From positions 2,552,001 through 2,616,000 of the forward strand of contig NC_065570.1 in the NCBI RefSeq assembly GCF_937616625.2: a stretch of 64,000 bases of DNA, read 5' to 3'. This stretch comes from Mercurialis annua (Eukaryota > Streptophyta > Magnoliopsida > Malpighiales > Euphorbiaceae). Shown here in pieces: positions 22,619-33,700 of the stretch (position 1 is the stretch's first letter; every line of letters starts with the position of its first letter). Below the pieces are notes generated by a model. The model was not told the origin of the DNA. It saw only the letters and a list, made by a program, of their open reading frames with translations, and did no database searches. The position numbers and the translations under genes are program-made.

Positions 22619-24003
22619 ATGACGACAAATGAGCTGCCAGCCCTAAAAATTTATTGGGATGGTACAATATTATCGACTCCGGGTGGAGTTGATTATGGTT
22701 ATGGTAAATCAGAACTGGTTCAGCTGACGAGTGTAGTGAATTTTGCACAACTACAAGTCGTAATTAGAAGGGTAATTGGGCTGAAGGATGGTGACGAGAT
22801 AGTGAAGATTTATCTACGAGTGCCTCGGTTCGATGAACATGGAAGATTTCAAAAATATGATGGTTTTCCTATGGAGACAGATGTTCATATGCAAGCAATG
22901 TGGCGTAATGTTTCGCGGACGCCACAAATGAGGGTACTTGAGTTTTATATTGTGTACAATCCGTTATCTCAAGTACGTGCGGATGGAGACGACTGTGCGG
23001 ATGTAGACGACTCTGTGGATGTAGACGATTGTGCGGATGTAGACGACTGTGCGGATGTAGACGATGGTGATGATTTTAGTGATGAGGATGAGGAAGAAGA
23101 ACACTTCTACGGGGCCGTTGCTGATGACAACGAGGATGATGATGATGATGACATCGGTGGTGATAATGGAGATGGCACCCATGGTGAGAATGTCGGTGGT
23201 CGGTCGGAACAAAATACAAATCATTTTGAGTCGCGCCTTCCTCATGAGTACACGCATCAGAATGTTGACGACATGTGTGTCAATATGAATCTGTGGCCTA
23301 AAGAAAATGCAATATGGGAAGCAGGCAAAGAGTTTGAATTGGGGATGGTTTTTAGTTCGAGGTATGCTGTCCAGACATGCGCGGCGAGTTATCACATTGC
23401 AGCTAATAAAGAATACAAGAGCAGTGTAACAACTGGTAAAACAATAGTTCTTGTGTGTGTGAACAATGGCACTTGCATGGAGGTTGCGTGCGTCGCTTTT
23501 AAAAGGCGAGTCAGACTGGATAATAACAAGATATAACGGCCCCCACCAATGAAGCGGCCAATCAATGAACCAAGACCATCGCAATTTAAGAGCGCGACAG
23601 ATAGCTGAACACATCGACACGCAATTGCATCTGCAACGTGACATTAGGATTAAAACGCTTCAAGAGGGCATTTTTCAAAAACTGCGAGTTAGGCCCGGAT
23701 ACAAAAAAACTTGGTATGCCAAGGAAAAGGCCATTGCAAACAGGTTCGGACAATGGGACGACTCTTACAAGGAGAATTTGTTACCCCGCCACCAGCAACG
23801 ACGAGTACGGCCATTCCCCAGGACCAGCAGGGTGACGACGGAGCCGACGACGAGGACGCCGATGCAGGAGAGGGAGATGGTGATGGTCGCCCAGGTCGAC
23901 GTTACCTCACCATCAGTACAGGCCGTCGGGCGAACCGTAACAGAAACAACTTGCGCTCGAACCTCCCGGTCACTAGCAGATATAACGATAGGACTCCTAG
24001 GTG
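22619..24003 (+). pseudogene. MuDR-like transposase, N-terminal part plus tail, catalytic core deleted
   Basis: The first ATG at 22619 begins a ubiquitin-like/PB1-like N-terminal region. A highly acidic Asp-rich tract follows (residues about 120-190), then the MuDR DNA-binding domain (FELGMVFSSRYAVQ...CVNNGTC). A one-base shift near 23500 moves the frame; the continuation WIITRYNGPH then meets a TGA. The next conserved block (RIKTLQEGIFQKLRV, YKKTWYAKEKAIANRFG, WDDSYKENLL) precedes the DDE core in intact transposases. Here it runs straight into a Gly/Asp/Arg-rich C-terminal tail that ends at about 24003. The DDE core, CCHH motif and SWIM finger are absent. Loss by internal deletion is inferred. 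Confidence 0.85.
22979..23066 (+). repeat. Coding minisatellite (18-bp unit) in the transposase
   Basis: Four to five copies of an 18-bp unit with the core GCGGATGTAGACGA encode repeats of CADVDD/SVDVDD. The repeat keeps the frame and builds an acidic tract just upstream of the DNA-binding domain. Confidence 0.85.
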
Positions 24004-24284
24004 ATTTCTTTTTTGTACTTTGTACATTATTATGTAATGTAGTAATTTTTTTAATTTGTAATTTTTAGTTTATTAAATATGTTATTGTTATGAAGTATAA
24101 ATTATATTTGAATATTTGTTAATATAATTATTTTGTAGTATTTTATAAATTTATTTTTGTAGAATATTAAAAAAATTAACTAATTCAAACGTTTTAAATT
24201 TAAAAAATTCAACAATTAAAACGTACAATTTTTTTAACCAAAGATTTTTTCATTTTCAAATAAATAAAATATATTAATATATTT

Positions 24285-24583
24285 TTTTTTTAAATGATTG
24301 GGATTTCTCCCAATCAGTGCAGCCAGGGAATTAATTCCCTGGCTGCACAAAAGCAAACCGCATAAGTGTTACGCGGTTTGTCACGTTGGCAATGCAAACC
24401 GCGTAAGAGTTACGCGGTTTGCTTTTGCCTATGTGGCTCCTCCCTGATTGGCCAGCGAGGAGCCACGTAGGCCAGACCGCGGAACAGTTCCGCGGTCTAT
24501 AAAGTATAAAATGGTAATTTAAATTTTTTTGGGTCTAATTTCAGAAATAATTAACAAATAAGTAATTTAATGGTCATTAACCC
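24285..24583 (-). repeat. Right MULE end: array of CCGCGT/CCGCGG hairpins
   Basis: Contains TTGGGATTTCTCCCAA, GCAGCCAGGGAATT/AATTCCCTGGCTGC, AAACCGCGTAA-GAG-TTACGCGGTTT (24396-24420), a CTACGTGGCTCCTC palindrome and AGACCGCGGAA/TTCCGCGGTCT. Compared with the left end, the CCGCGG arm has become CCGCGT and its partner arm TACGCGG. The hairpin therefore stayed perfect although the sequence changed. Confidence 0.85.
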
Positions 24584-24592
24584 ATAGTTGAT

Positions 24593-25497
24593 AAGTCAGT
24601 AGTTGAGATAAAAAAAGTTAATTAATTTTAGATTAACATGTCGAGTTCACCTTTTTATTTATGCAGTTGAATCTAGATAAATTACTTTTTGAGTTTTTGT
24701 GTAATTTTTGGTACAATTTAAATGATTTAGGTAACTGATTGCTTCCAATCTTGCATTTGGCTAGTTAAGTAGAAATAATGTTTGTGTTGTGCCTACTTAA
24801 ATTTAAGCAAGTATTGTCATTATAATTGTATATAATAGGTGATTTTCTATATAAATAATACTCAATCCGTCTCAAATAAATAGTTAATATTTTTTACTTT
24901 TTTTATTTTAAATTATAGACAGTCATTTATTATTAAAATAATAAATTATCATATTTACTCTCACTAAAAATAATATAATATATCATAAAAATTAAAAACC
25001 ATTAAAAGATAAAAGATTAATACTAATGAATCACAAAACGGACCCGATCTTTGGGACATCTGCACACACTAGTAAACAGAGGTCAAAAAAAATTCTGGTG
25101 GGTCAGAAGGAGCTCAGGTGGGGGGTCACCGGAATTTCGCTCTAACATTCAAATAAAAACTTTAATATAGAAAAAGAAAAAAAGAAGAAGAAGAAATATT
25201 GTAGAAAAAATAATAATTATCCTAGAGTTCGGACGTAAAGTTGTTTTTATAGTGAAACCTGTACAAACCATGTTGCGTTGTCCTCTTCTCCTTCTTCTGG
25301 TCTCCAATTTCTGTTATGCTTACGTGGCATGTTCTTTCGTGGTTTGTTAGGTGCGTCTAACGCAATGAACAATATTTTTATACTTGTCCGAAGATCTTTT
25401 GTGGTCTCCAGAATCAGTTACACGTGAGTGTTAATATCCGAAATACATTAGGCGCCTTATCTCGTTTACGGGTGGCACGAGGTCCGGCTTGGTGGCG
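24593..25497. other. Intergenic DNA with an eroded MITE end and a GC-richer block
   Basis: ACTCAATCCGTCTCAAATAA at about 24868 resembles one end of a Stowaway-type MITE without a clear partner. From about 25250 to 25497 the DNA is GC-richer and unlike its surroundings. It continues on the other side of the Athila element (38182-38370), so Athila probably landed in an older repeat. No gene found. Confidence 0.45.
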
Positions 25498-25502
25498 TTA
25501 GT

Positions 25503-27033
25503 TGTTGATAATTTTACTCACCAACTTGTAATAGAGTGGACCTAAGTCCGAGTTATCGATCCCACAAGGAGTGAATTCAAGAGTGATTATCGATGAGAAT
25601 GAACTTAGTTGCTATTCAATTCGTTTAGCAAGAGAATAAGTATTTTTCTTAACTAACCAATCAACCAACTACTAAAAACTTATGCTAATTTAGGAATTAA
25701 CAAATTACTAATTTAAAGAACCGAGTAAATGCTATAATAAATAACGAAATTCAAGTGATAAAGAGGTTTGGGAGCTAATAATCCTCTTAGGTCATGCAAT
25801 CAAGGGTATCGGGTTTAGGGTTCTAAACGAGGGCCGAGCGTTCTAAGATCGCAACTCCCGCTCCCTCGAGCCTCTAAGAGCTACAAAACCACAACTAATC
25901 GAGCTCAACCTACTCTCGTAGCACTAAACGCAATTAGAGGCAATTAACAAATAAATCACAACTCATAGGCCACCTAATTACTAACCCACTCTCATGGTGT
26001 TACTAATTAAGTCTCTAATTAATCAAATCCAACTAATAAACCCTCTCTCAAGGTGAGAATTAATTTAAGAACAATACTTAGGTAGCTAATCTAAGCAAGC
26101 TTTAGGTTCCTTAATTAGAACAATCAACACAACCCCAAAACCCTAACCCAATCATACACAACTAAGATTCAAATTAACCCCCAAACATGGGGTTTAGCCA
26201 ACCATGGTGAAGATAACAGAAATTACTAATTTATCAACAAACATTAAACATCTATTGCTATTCATAATGAGTAAAAGACAATTACCTTAAGTAGAGCTTG
26301 TGTGTAAATAATAGTATTCACTAGATAATGAAGCTTGAAATAATAATAAGACTTGTAGAAGAAGAAAAATCATAAAGAAAACTAAAATCTGGAAATTACT
26401 TCATAAGAACAATAAGAACAATTGTAGATCTACAAAAGGAAATAAAAAGTACTATATTTGGATTGAGGCTAAAAGTGTAGAATGTTTTACCCTAAAAACA
26501 TAAAAGGCCTTATATAGCCAAGCCAAAAGAGGCTAAATGACAAATCTACTAGTACAAAGGTTTGACCAAAAGGGGAAAATGGGCCCACTAGCACACTGAC
26601 CCACAAAGATTTTCTTCTCCAGGTTTCCTTCATGTCTCGATCGAGAAGCCTTTGTAAGGATGCTTCTCGATCGAGACCCTATTTTTAGGTAGCTCTCGGC
26701 TTCTTTTGGAGACCTTGGTCTCGATCGAGAAGCTTAGAATAGGGGTCTTCTCGATCGAGACCTGCATAAAAAGTGGCTTCTCGATTTGAAAACCTTTGTC
26801 TCGATAGAGACCTTGGTAAACCTTGGGTCTCTTTCAATCTTGCGTCCTAGCTTCCGTCTTCTAGATTTCTTTGATACTTCGCCCTTTATTGATCAAAAAC
26901 CTTCATAATCGCTCCGATTACCTGAAATTGCACGCACACGTAATAAGGCATACAATTGCTTTAAAAACGCATATAAAACGTTCGAAGCGATGCTAAAAAG
27001 ACTCGAACCGATAGGAGTATTCCACTCCTATCA
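25503..27033 (-). repeat. Athila 3' LTR
   Basis: Partner LTR, the same length and, by eye, identical except for one base. The palindrome block lies at 26635-26830. Confidence 0.95.
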
Positions 27034-27048
27034 AACCTCCTCACACTA
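27034..27048 (-). promoter_or_regulatory. Athila polypurine tract
   Basis: Directly before the 3' LTR the minus strand reads GTGTGAGGAGGTT. This purine-rich stretch is the expected plus-strand primer of reverse transcription. Confidence 0.6.
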
Positions 27049-28705
27049 AACTCTTGCTTGTCCTCAAGTAAGAAGAATTTCTCACTTAACAACTACGGAA
27101 CACAATCTTAGCAACAACTATACTCCCAATTTATGAACACGCAAATGCAACATCTAGTGTCAACAACTCACGAATCATGCAAACAAATGAGGAATGCAAT
27201 AGCCAAGACATGAGGAATATGGCACTTTGAACAATTCAAAAAGTTTAATAAATCTTTCAATTGGCACTTACGAGAGCACTATCATTTAAGGGACATGCGA
27301 TATGTTGGTCAACTTAAAACATGAGCACCAAGTCAATCACCCAAGAGCATTAAACACGAGCACAATTATTTCTCACATGATTTCTCTCTTTCGCACAAGT
27401 GTTTAAGGTAAGAAAATGCAACACACAATCACGGAATTCCCATAAGTTTGCTCATAGTCCTAGACTCCACTACTAGCTCGGTAATTTGATAATTATCATA
27501 TGGACTTGTAAGGGTTGTAACGTGGCCAAGGTTCGGGGACGGTTTAAGTTGATATGTAGGCTAAAAAACTTGACTTGAAACTAGGTGATACTCTATCATC
27601 GGCCTTAGGTTAGCTTGGAATTTTAGCACATATGAACTCTTATTGTCCTCTAATGCCCTTATTTCTTTTCTCTTCTTGCTTTTCTATCTCTTTTTTTTTT
27701 TTTTTTTTTTTTATAAACTTAATTTATTCTTTCTTTGTTTTGTTTTCTCTTTTCTTCCTTATTCTTTCTTTGTTTTGTTTTCTCTTTTCTTCTTAGGCAT
27801 AGACTTTCGGCTTTTAAACTCGAGTTCAATCTATCTTGTTTCGTCAAGCTTCTATATTAACCTCCTCACACTAGTTTTCCAAGTCAAGTTTTGGGTGTTT
27901 TTAAGCGGAAATGGAGAATAGGATTGCTTAGGTGACAATGATGATATCAACAAAAACAAGGTTTTAGGCTCAAGCTTGTGTTTCTAGAGGTACAATGGTA
28001 GGCTTTTAAAGTGGGCTCTAAAACAATGGTTACTCCTAATGCCATATTCATCTAATCATCAATTACTCAACATTGCAATTTTGAATGGACACCGAGCAAA
28101 TTCTAGGAATTCTCGGCAAAAAGACACTCACAATAATCTATTAGGCTCAAAAGTGCTCACATACAAAGTGGTGTTGTGCTCAAATGCTTAAATCAAATGA
28201 ATTCATGCCAATGTATGTTCATGTTCAAAGCGACACAACAATATTCCAATCAAGGTCACACATCATGAATCCGCATCAAGTATCTCGGTCATGCCTAAAG
28301 ATCATACAATTGTAAAACTTGCCCTAATGCCAACTCAACATGTCTAATTCCATTGCATTTCATTAAACAAGCATGAACCGTAAATTGTTTAATTAGATAA
28401 AAACATTTAAACATTCATAAACCGGGAGATAATACTTGCTTAGACGAATTTTCTAAATTTGCACGGATTCTCATTCCATAATCGAGATTTCAAACAAGAG
28501 ATCACGGAGGTGACTCACAAACTAAAACAACTAGACTCACAAGACTCGACATAAAGCGATAAAAGCAATAAAATAAAACACACTAAAACGAGATACAATC
28601 TTTGCCAACCCTCCTCACACTATTTCAAGCTTAGCCCCTAAGCAAGAAATAAAACAAAAACAAGCAAAATTGTATGAGTTGAGTTAGAAGGATGCAAATC
28701 TCGAT
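27049..28705 (-). other. Athila 3' non-coding region
   Basis: Long spacer between ORF2 and the 3' LTR. It contains a 25-base T-tract near 27690 and two copies of a CTTTGTTTTGTTTTCTCTTT block at 27735-27793. No conserved coding frame is seen. Confidence 0.6.
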
Positions 28706-30094
28706 TTAGTCGAACTCCGGAGGCTCGGGAGAAGGTGAAGGAGTATCAATCCAAATGTCGCCCGTGCCGTTCACATAGTCACGGAAATCGCGCCCATGGC
28801 GGTTCACTTTCGCTTTCAAACGCTCGTGATAATACTCCATCTTGCGCCACATTTTCCTTTGATCCTCCATAAACTGAGTTTGCGTCGCCATGAATTGGCG
28901 TTGTTCTTCATAGAACCCCATTGGTGGACCGTGACCCATTTGTGCATCCGCCGGAACCCCTTCGCCTTGGTTGCTTGATTCGACCGGTTCTTTCCCCGCT
29001 CTTCTCGATCTCGGAGGTGGTTGTGGTGGCTCCGGTGGTGCCTCTCCCGGATATTCCGCCTCTTCCCCAAATTGCGCTTTGTAAGCCGCCACAACTCCAT
29101 GCTCCTTTATCCATTTCTTTCTTTGATAGTAAGGCAACATGTTGTCTTCCTTTGCATAACCGGCTTTCTCCAAGTGATCGGAGTCGAGCTTCCTAGCCGG
29201 AATCGGAGTGAAGTTCGCAAAGGCTTCATCGGAAACCCCCAACATTAAAGCAATCCGAGTTACCAACCAACCAAAACCAAGTTTGGTATCATCATTCGGC
29301 ACATCCCTCAAATTCATGATCAACCGACACGCCATATTCAACTTGTAGGCCTCCACTTCCGGATGCATAATCGCATTCATCATAAGAACTTCGGTTTCTC
29401 CTATCTTGTTGTACTCATGCCTTCCGCCAAAAGTGTGCCCCACCCATTTCAAAATAATCACAAGGATAGAATCCTTCACATCAACCATTTTGGCCGTTTT
29501 GGCCTTGTAGCCCTCCATTCCCGACGCTTCCAACCAAACGTCTCCATAGCTAAATTCCTTTGGATTGTCTTTGAGTCCCGTAGTTGGCAACCCAAACTCC
29601 GCTTGTAGCATCTCCATTGTCAACACATACTCCACACCTAGGAGCCGAAAATGGAGTGTCAAATTGTCTTCACCTTGAGCTCGAAGCGTGGTGAAGAATT
29701 CCCATGTTAACTCTTCGTATCCGGTGGTTGTGCATTCCGCCAATTTGTACAATCCAAGAATTTCAAAATATTGTCTAACCCGAGTGCGTATCTCTAGCAC
29801 AAGCATGGAATGCCAATCAATGATGAACGGAATGGCAAAGACCCGCTCCTTGATTTTCTTGAATCGCTCTCCTTCCTCCACCGAATGGATTTGGAATGGA
29901 GAATCGTATTGTCTTGTGAGGGCCGCCGGAGTGGTAGTACCGACAACTCTTGACCCGGAAGCGGTTGTCTTCTTCCTTGAACGGATTGGTTGATGGCGTG
30001 GTGGTGGTGGTGGTGGTGGTTCAAGTTCCTTGGTGGGGAGATTAGCGGAGCTCTTTTTCGACGTTCCGGTTTTTCCCATGTTGATTTGTTGCAC
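28706..30094 (-). CDS. Athila ORF2 (env-position protein, 462 aa)
   Basis: Intact second ORF downstream of pol, in the position where Athila elements carry an env-like or extra ORF. It has a Pro-rich basic N-terminus (residues about 25-50), then an alpha-helical domain containing ELTWEFFTTLRA, LHFRLLGVEYVLTMEMLQAE and GFGWLVTRIALMLGV. This resembles the domain of Athila ORF1 and other 'putative plant transposon' proteins. A Pro/Glu-rich and Gln/Met-rich C-terminal part follows. I see no signal peptide or membrane segment, so it is not an obvious envelope protein. The start is the ATG at 30094; an alternative Met lies six residues later. 672 bp separate it from gag-pol, so it probably needs its own promoter or splicing. 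Function unknown. Confidence 0.85.
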   Translation of the reverse strand: MQQINMGKTGTSKKSSANLPTKELEPPPPPPPRHQPIRSRKKTTASGSRVVGTTTPAALTRQYDSPFQIHSVEEGERFKKIKERVFAIPFIIDWHSMLVLEIRTRVRQYFEILGLYKLAECTTTGYEELTWEFFTTLRAQGEDNLTLHFRLLGVEYVLTMEMLQAEFGLPTTGLKDNPKEFSYGDVWLEASGMEGYKAKTAKMVDVKDSILVIILKWVGHTFGGRHEYNKIGETEVLMMNAIMHPEVEAYKLNMACRLIMNLRDVPNDDTKLGFGWLVTRIALMLGVSDEAFANFTPIPARKLDSDHLEKAGYAKEDNMLPYYQRKKWIKEHGVVAAYKAQFGEEAEYPGEAPPEPPQPPPRSRRAGKEPVESSNQGEGVPADAQMGHGPPMGFYEEQRQFMATQTQFMEDQRKMWRKMEYYHERLKAKVNRHGRDFRDYVNGTGDIWIDTPSPSPEPPEFD

Positions 30095-30244
30095 AAAGGG
30101 TGTTTGAATATGTTTTTACTTTGATTTTTGGTGGTGGTTTGAGTGGTGTTCTTGTGGTGGCCGAATTTTTCAAGAGAGGAAGAATGGTGGATATGGTTTT
30201 TGTTAAAAGAGGAAGGCTTTTTAAAGAAGATGGAGAGGTGGGTG

Positions 30245-30254
30245 TGTATTTATG
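30245..30254 (-). promoter_or_regulatory. Possible TATA-like motif upstream of Athila ORF2
   Basis: The minus strand reads CATAAATACA about 150 bp before the ORF2 ATG and about 160 bp after the inter-ORF palindrome block. The arrangement resembles the U3 block plus TATA of the LTR. This is a weak motif taken alone. Confidence 0.3.
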
Positions 30255-30407
30255 GCAAAGTCATTTGTTTGAAATGGATGTGTGGGATTTTGACAACTCA
30301 TCAATCCATGTACTTTGTGCTTCTTGTGAATGGCCGAGATCATGCCACCTCAGCAATCCATGTGCTTCTCTTGGAAATTGCATACTTTGACTGAAGTCAA
30401 AAGGGCT

Positions 30408-30532
30408 TCTCGATCGAGACCTACCTGGGAAAGGAGTCTCGATCGAGACCCTATTTTTGGCATGCTCTCGGCTTCTCAAAGGGAGTAAGGTCTCGATCGA
30501 GAAGCCTAATCCCATGAGCTTCTCGATCGAGA
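30408..30532. repeat. Palindrome module between the two Athila ORFs
   Basis: Four perfect TCTCGATCGAGA palindromes (30408-30419, 30437-30448, 30491-30502, 30521-30532), with CCCTATTTTTGG and GCTCTCGGCTTCT between them. The same order and spacing are seen in the LTR block at 26635-26760. It lies 310-440 bp upstream of the ORF2 start. Confidence 0.9.
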
Positions 30533-30766
30533 CCAGGGCAAAATCTGGGCCATGGTTTCTCAATTCAATCCTACACACCACAACGAAAAACAAATACCCC
30601 GGCATTATCTTGAATATAAAACGATAACTGACGAAGAAACTAACAAAAACAAAACTAAATTTAATTTAAACAAGGAAAATGAATAAACACAAATAAAACT
30701 AACCTCTCGGGAATGCCTCCCGAGTGCGCTTTTTAAGGTCGAAAGCTTGACCGTCAAACAATGAAC

Positions 30767-33700
30767 TCAAGTAGGAGTAGTGAAAGATATCTCATCTTCC
30801 ACTCGGTTCGTTAAGGGCCCGAGATACGGCTTACACCGGTGCCCGTTAACTTTGAAGGTCTCGCCTTTAGAGTTCTCCAATTCGACCGCTCCATGACTCG
30901 CCACATGCTTGATTTTGAATGGACCACTCCATCGGGATTTGAGCTTACCCGGAAACAACCGCAAACGAGAGTTATAGAGAAGGACAAATGCACCAACCTC
31001 GAGCACCTTGGGGGCAATATGGGCGTCATGCCATTGCTTCGTTTTTTCTTTGTAAAGCTTGGCATTTTCATATGCCATGAATCGGAATTCATCCAACTCA
31101 TTCAATTGAAGCAATCTCTTTTCCCCCGCCTTCTTGAAGTTAAAGTTTAACTTCTTAATAGCCCAATACGCTCTATGCTCGAGCTCTAGAGGAAGATGAC
31201 ACGCCTTCCCATAAACAATACGGAATGGTGACATACCGAGTGGAGTCTTGTAGGCCGTCCGATATGCCCACAATGCGTCATCCAACTTCAAGGACCAATC
31301 TTTCCGGGATCCATTCACCGTCTTCTCGAGAATTCTTTTCAACTCACGGTTCGAAACCTCAACTTGGCCACTCGTTTGGGGGTGATAAGGTGTGGCGACC
31401 CGGTGATGCACATTATACTTCCTCATAAGAGCTTGAAATTGCCGATTGCAAAAATGCGAACCACCGTCACTAATAACCACTCTAGGAGTCCCAAACCGAT
31501 TCACTAGCCGCTTAAGAAAACTCAACACCACTTTAGCATCATTAGTGGGCAAAGCCTCCGCTTCTACCCATTTCGAAACATAATCCACACATACCAAAAT
31601 GTATTGGTTTTTGAATGAAACCGGAAAAGGCCCCATGAAATCTATACCCCATACATCAAATATTTCCACTTCTTGAACCGAGGTCAAAGGCATCTCATCT
31701 CTCTTCGAGATGTTGCCTACACGTTGGCACCGATCACAATGGTCAACAAACTCCTTGGCATCACGAAACAAAGTTGGCCAAAAGAACCCGCTCTCAAGCA
31801 CTCTAGCGGCGGTTCTTGCCGAACCATAATGTCCGGTCTCATGACATGAACTCAAAATGGGCATCATTTCTCCCAAAGCCACACATCGTCTCAACATCCC
31901 GTCCCCACAAATTTTAAACAAGTAGGGTTCATTCCATAAATACCTCTTAACATCGGATAGAAACTTCTTCCGTTGATGCGATGTCAAGTCCGGAGGCATG
32001 ACTTCCGATGAGAGATAATTGGCGAAATCGGCATACCACGGCGTTTCTACTTCCCGAATCATCATAAGTGTTTCATCCGGAAACCGCTCATTAATCTCCA
32101 TACCGATAGGAATCGGCTCCGGGTTTTCAAATCTTGACAAGTGGTCCGCTACCACATTCTCCGTGCCCTTTTTATCCCGGATTTCTATGTCAAACTCTTG
32201 CATCAAAAGTATCCAGCGAATAAGTCTTGGCTTGGCGTCTTGCTTAGTAAAAAGATATCTCAAAGCGGCATGGTCGGTGTAAATGATGGACTTTGATCCG
32301 AGCAAGTATTGCCGAAATTTATCCAAGGCAAACACTACCGCTAACATCTCTTTTTCGGTAGTAGTGTAGTTGAGTTGTGCCCCCGCCATCGTCCGGCTAG
32401 CGTAGTAAATCACATGCACCCGCTTGTCCTTTCTTTGCCCCAACACGCAACCCAATGCTTGGTCACTAGCATCACACATTAGCTCAAAAGGCAAACTCCA
32501 ATCCGGAGATGAAATAATGGGAGCGGTCACAAGTGCCGATTTTAGCTTCTCAAAAGCATCTTGACAATCCTTTGTGAAGTCAAACGACGCATCTTTTACT
32601 AGCAAACTTGTCAATGGTCGAGCAATCGACGAGAAATCTTTAATGAAGCGCCGGTAAAAACCCGCGTGGCCCAAAAATGCCCGAACTCCTTTGACCGTAG
32701 TCGGAGCGACTAATTTTTCAATAACCGCCGTTTTTGCCCTATCCACTTCAATTCCCGCCTCCGATATCCTATGCCCGAGTACAATGCCTTCATCCACCAT
32801 GAAGTGGCACTTTTCCCAATTTAGCACTAAATTTGTCTCCACACATCGTGCTAAAACCCGCCTTAGATTCGCTAAACAACCATCGAACGAATCGCCAAAC
32901 ACGGAGAAGTCATCCATGAACACCTCCATAATATCTTCAATCATATCGTTGAAGATTGAGGTCATACATCTTTGAAATGTGGCGGGTGCGTTGCATAGTC
33001 CGAAGGGCATCCGCCGGTATGCAAAAGTACCGTAGGGGCATGTGAAGGTCGTCTTCTCTTGATCTTCCGGGAGGATTAATATTTGATTGTAACCGGAGTA
33101 CCCATCAAGGAAACAATAAAACTTGTGTCCCGCTACCCTTTCCAACATTTGATCGATAAATGGTAGCGGAAAATGATCTTTTCGGGTTACCTCATTGAGC
33201 TTCCGATAATCGATGCATACACGCCAACCGGTTACCGTCCTTGTGGAGATTTGCTCTCCTTTTTCACCTTCCACCATCGTCATACCGCCCTTTTTAGGAA
33301 CACATTGAATGGGACTAACCCACTCACTATCCGAAATTGGGTAGATTATTCCGGCGTCGAGGAGCTTGACGATCTCTTTGTGCACTACCTCCTTCATATT
33401 CGGATTCAATCTTCGTTGCCTTTGAGCCGACTTCTTTGACTCGTCTTCGAGATTAATCTTATGCATCACAATTTGAGGACTTATTCCTCGAATGTCGGAG
33501 ATTTGCCAACCCATTGCTAACATGTGCTCTTTCACCACTTGCACAACCTTCCTTTCTTGATCTTTAGAGAGCTTGTTCGAGATGATTATCGGCAAGGTCT
33601 CGTTCTCCCCAATAAAAGTATACCGGAGGTGCGGCGGTAGCGGCTTCATTTCAACTTTCGGGGGCGACTCCGAGGATGGTGGAGTCACACCATTCTTTTT

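Larger units (their letters stand above)
21414..24583 (+). mobile_element. MuDR-type MULE, internally deleted, 9-bp TSD
   Basis: A 3170-bp element starting GGGTTAATGACATG and ending CATTAACCC. It is flanked by the perfect 9-bp duplication ATAGTTGAT (21405-21413 and 24584-24592). The ends are long hairpin-rich inverted repeats of about 300-400 bp that keep module order but have diverged. The interior encodes the N-terminal part of a MuDR-like transposase and an Arg-rich tail; the catalytic DDE core is missing. It is therefore a non-autonomous deletion derivative. The clean target duplication indicates that it transposed as a unit. Confidence 0.92.

Noticed and set aside
22964..23644. 226-residue minus-strand frame opposite the MULE transposase
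   Set aside because: It is an antisense shadow of the acidic repeat and DNA-binding domain, with Ile/Val/Tyr-rich low complexity and no family resemblance.
26635..26830. Regularly spaced TCTCGATCGAGA sites that look like a CRISPR-type array
   Set aside because: Spacing is irregular, spacers are homologous between copies, and the context is a plant LTR; no cas genes are expected or seen.
27643..27921. Phe/Leu-rich open frame that looks like a membrane protein
   Set aside because: It is the translation of T-rich low-complexity sequence in the Athila 3' region, on the strand opposite to the element's genes.
30100..30605. Several frames of 80-114 residues around the inter-ORF spacer
   Set aside because: Overlapping frames on both strands with no conserved domain; the region is better explained as regulatory sequence with palindromes.
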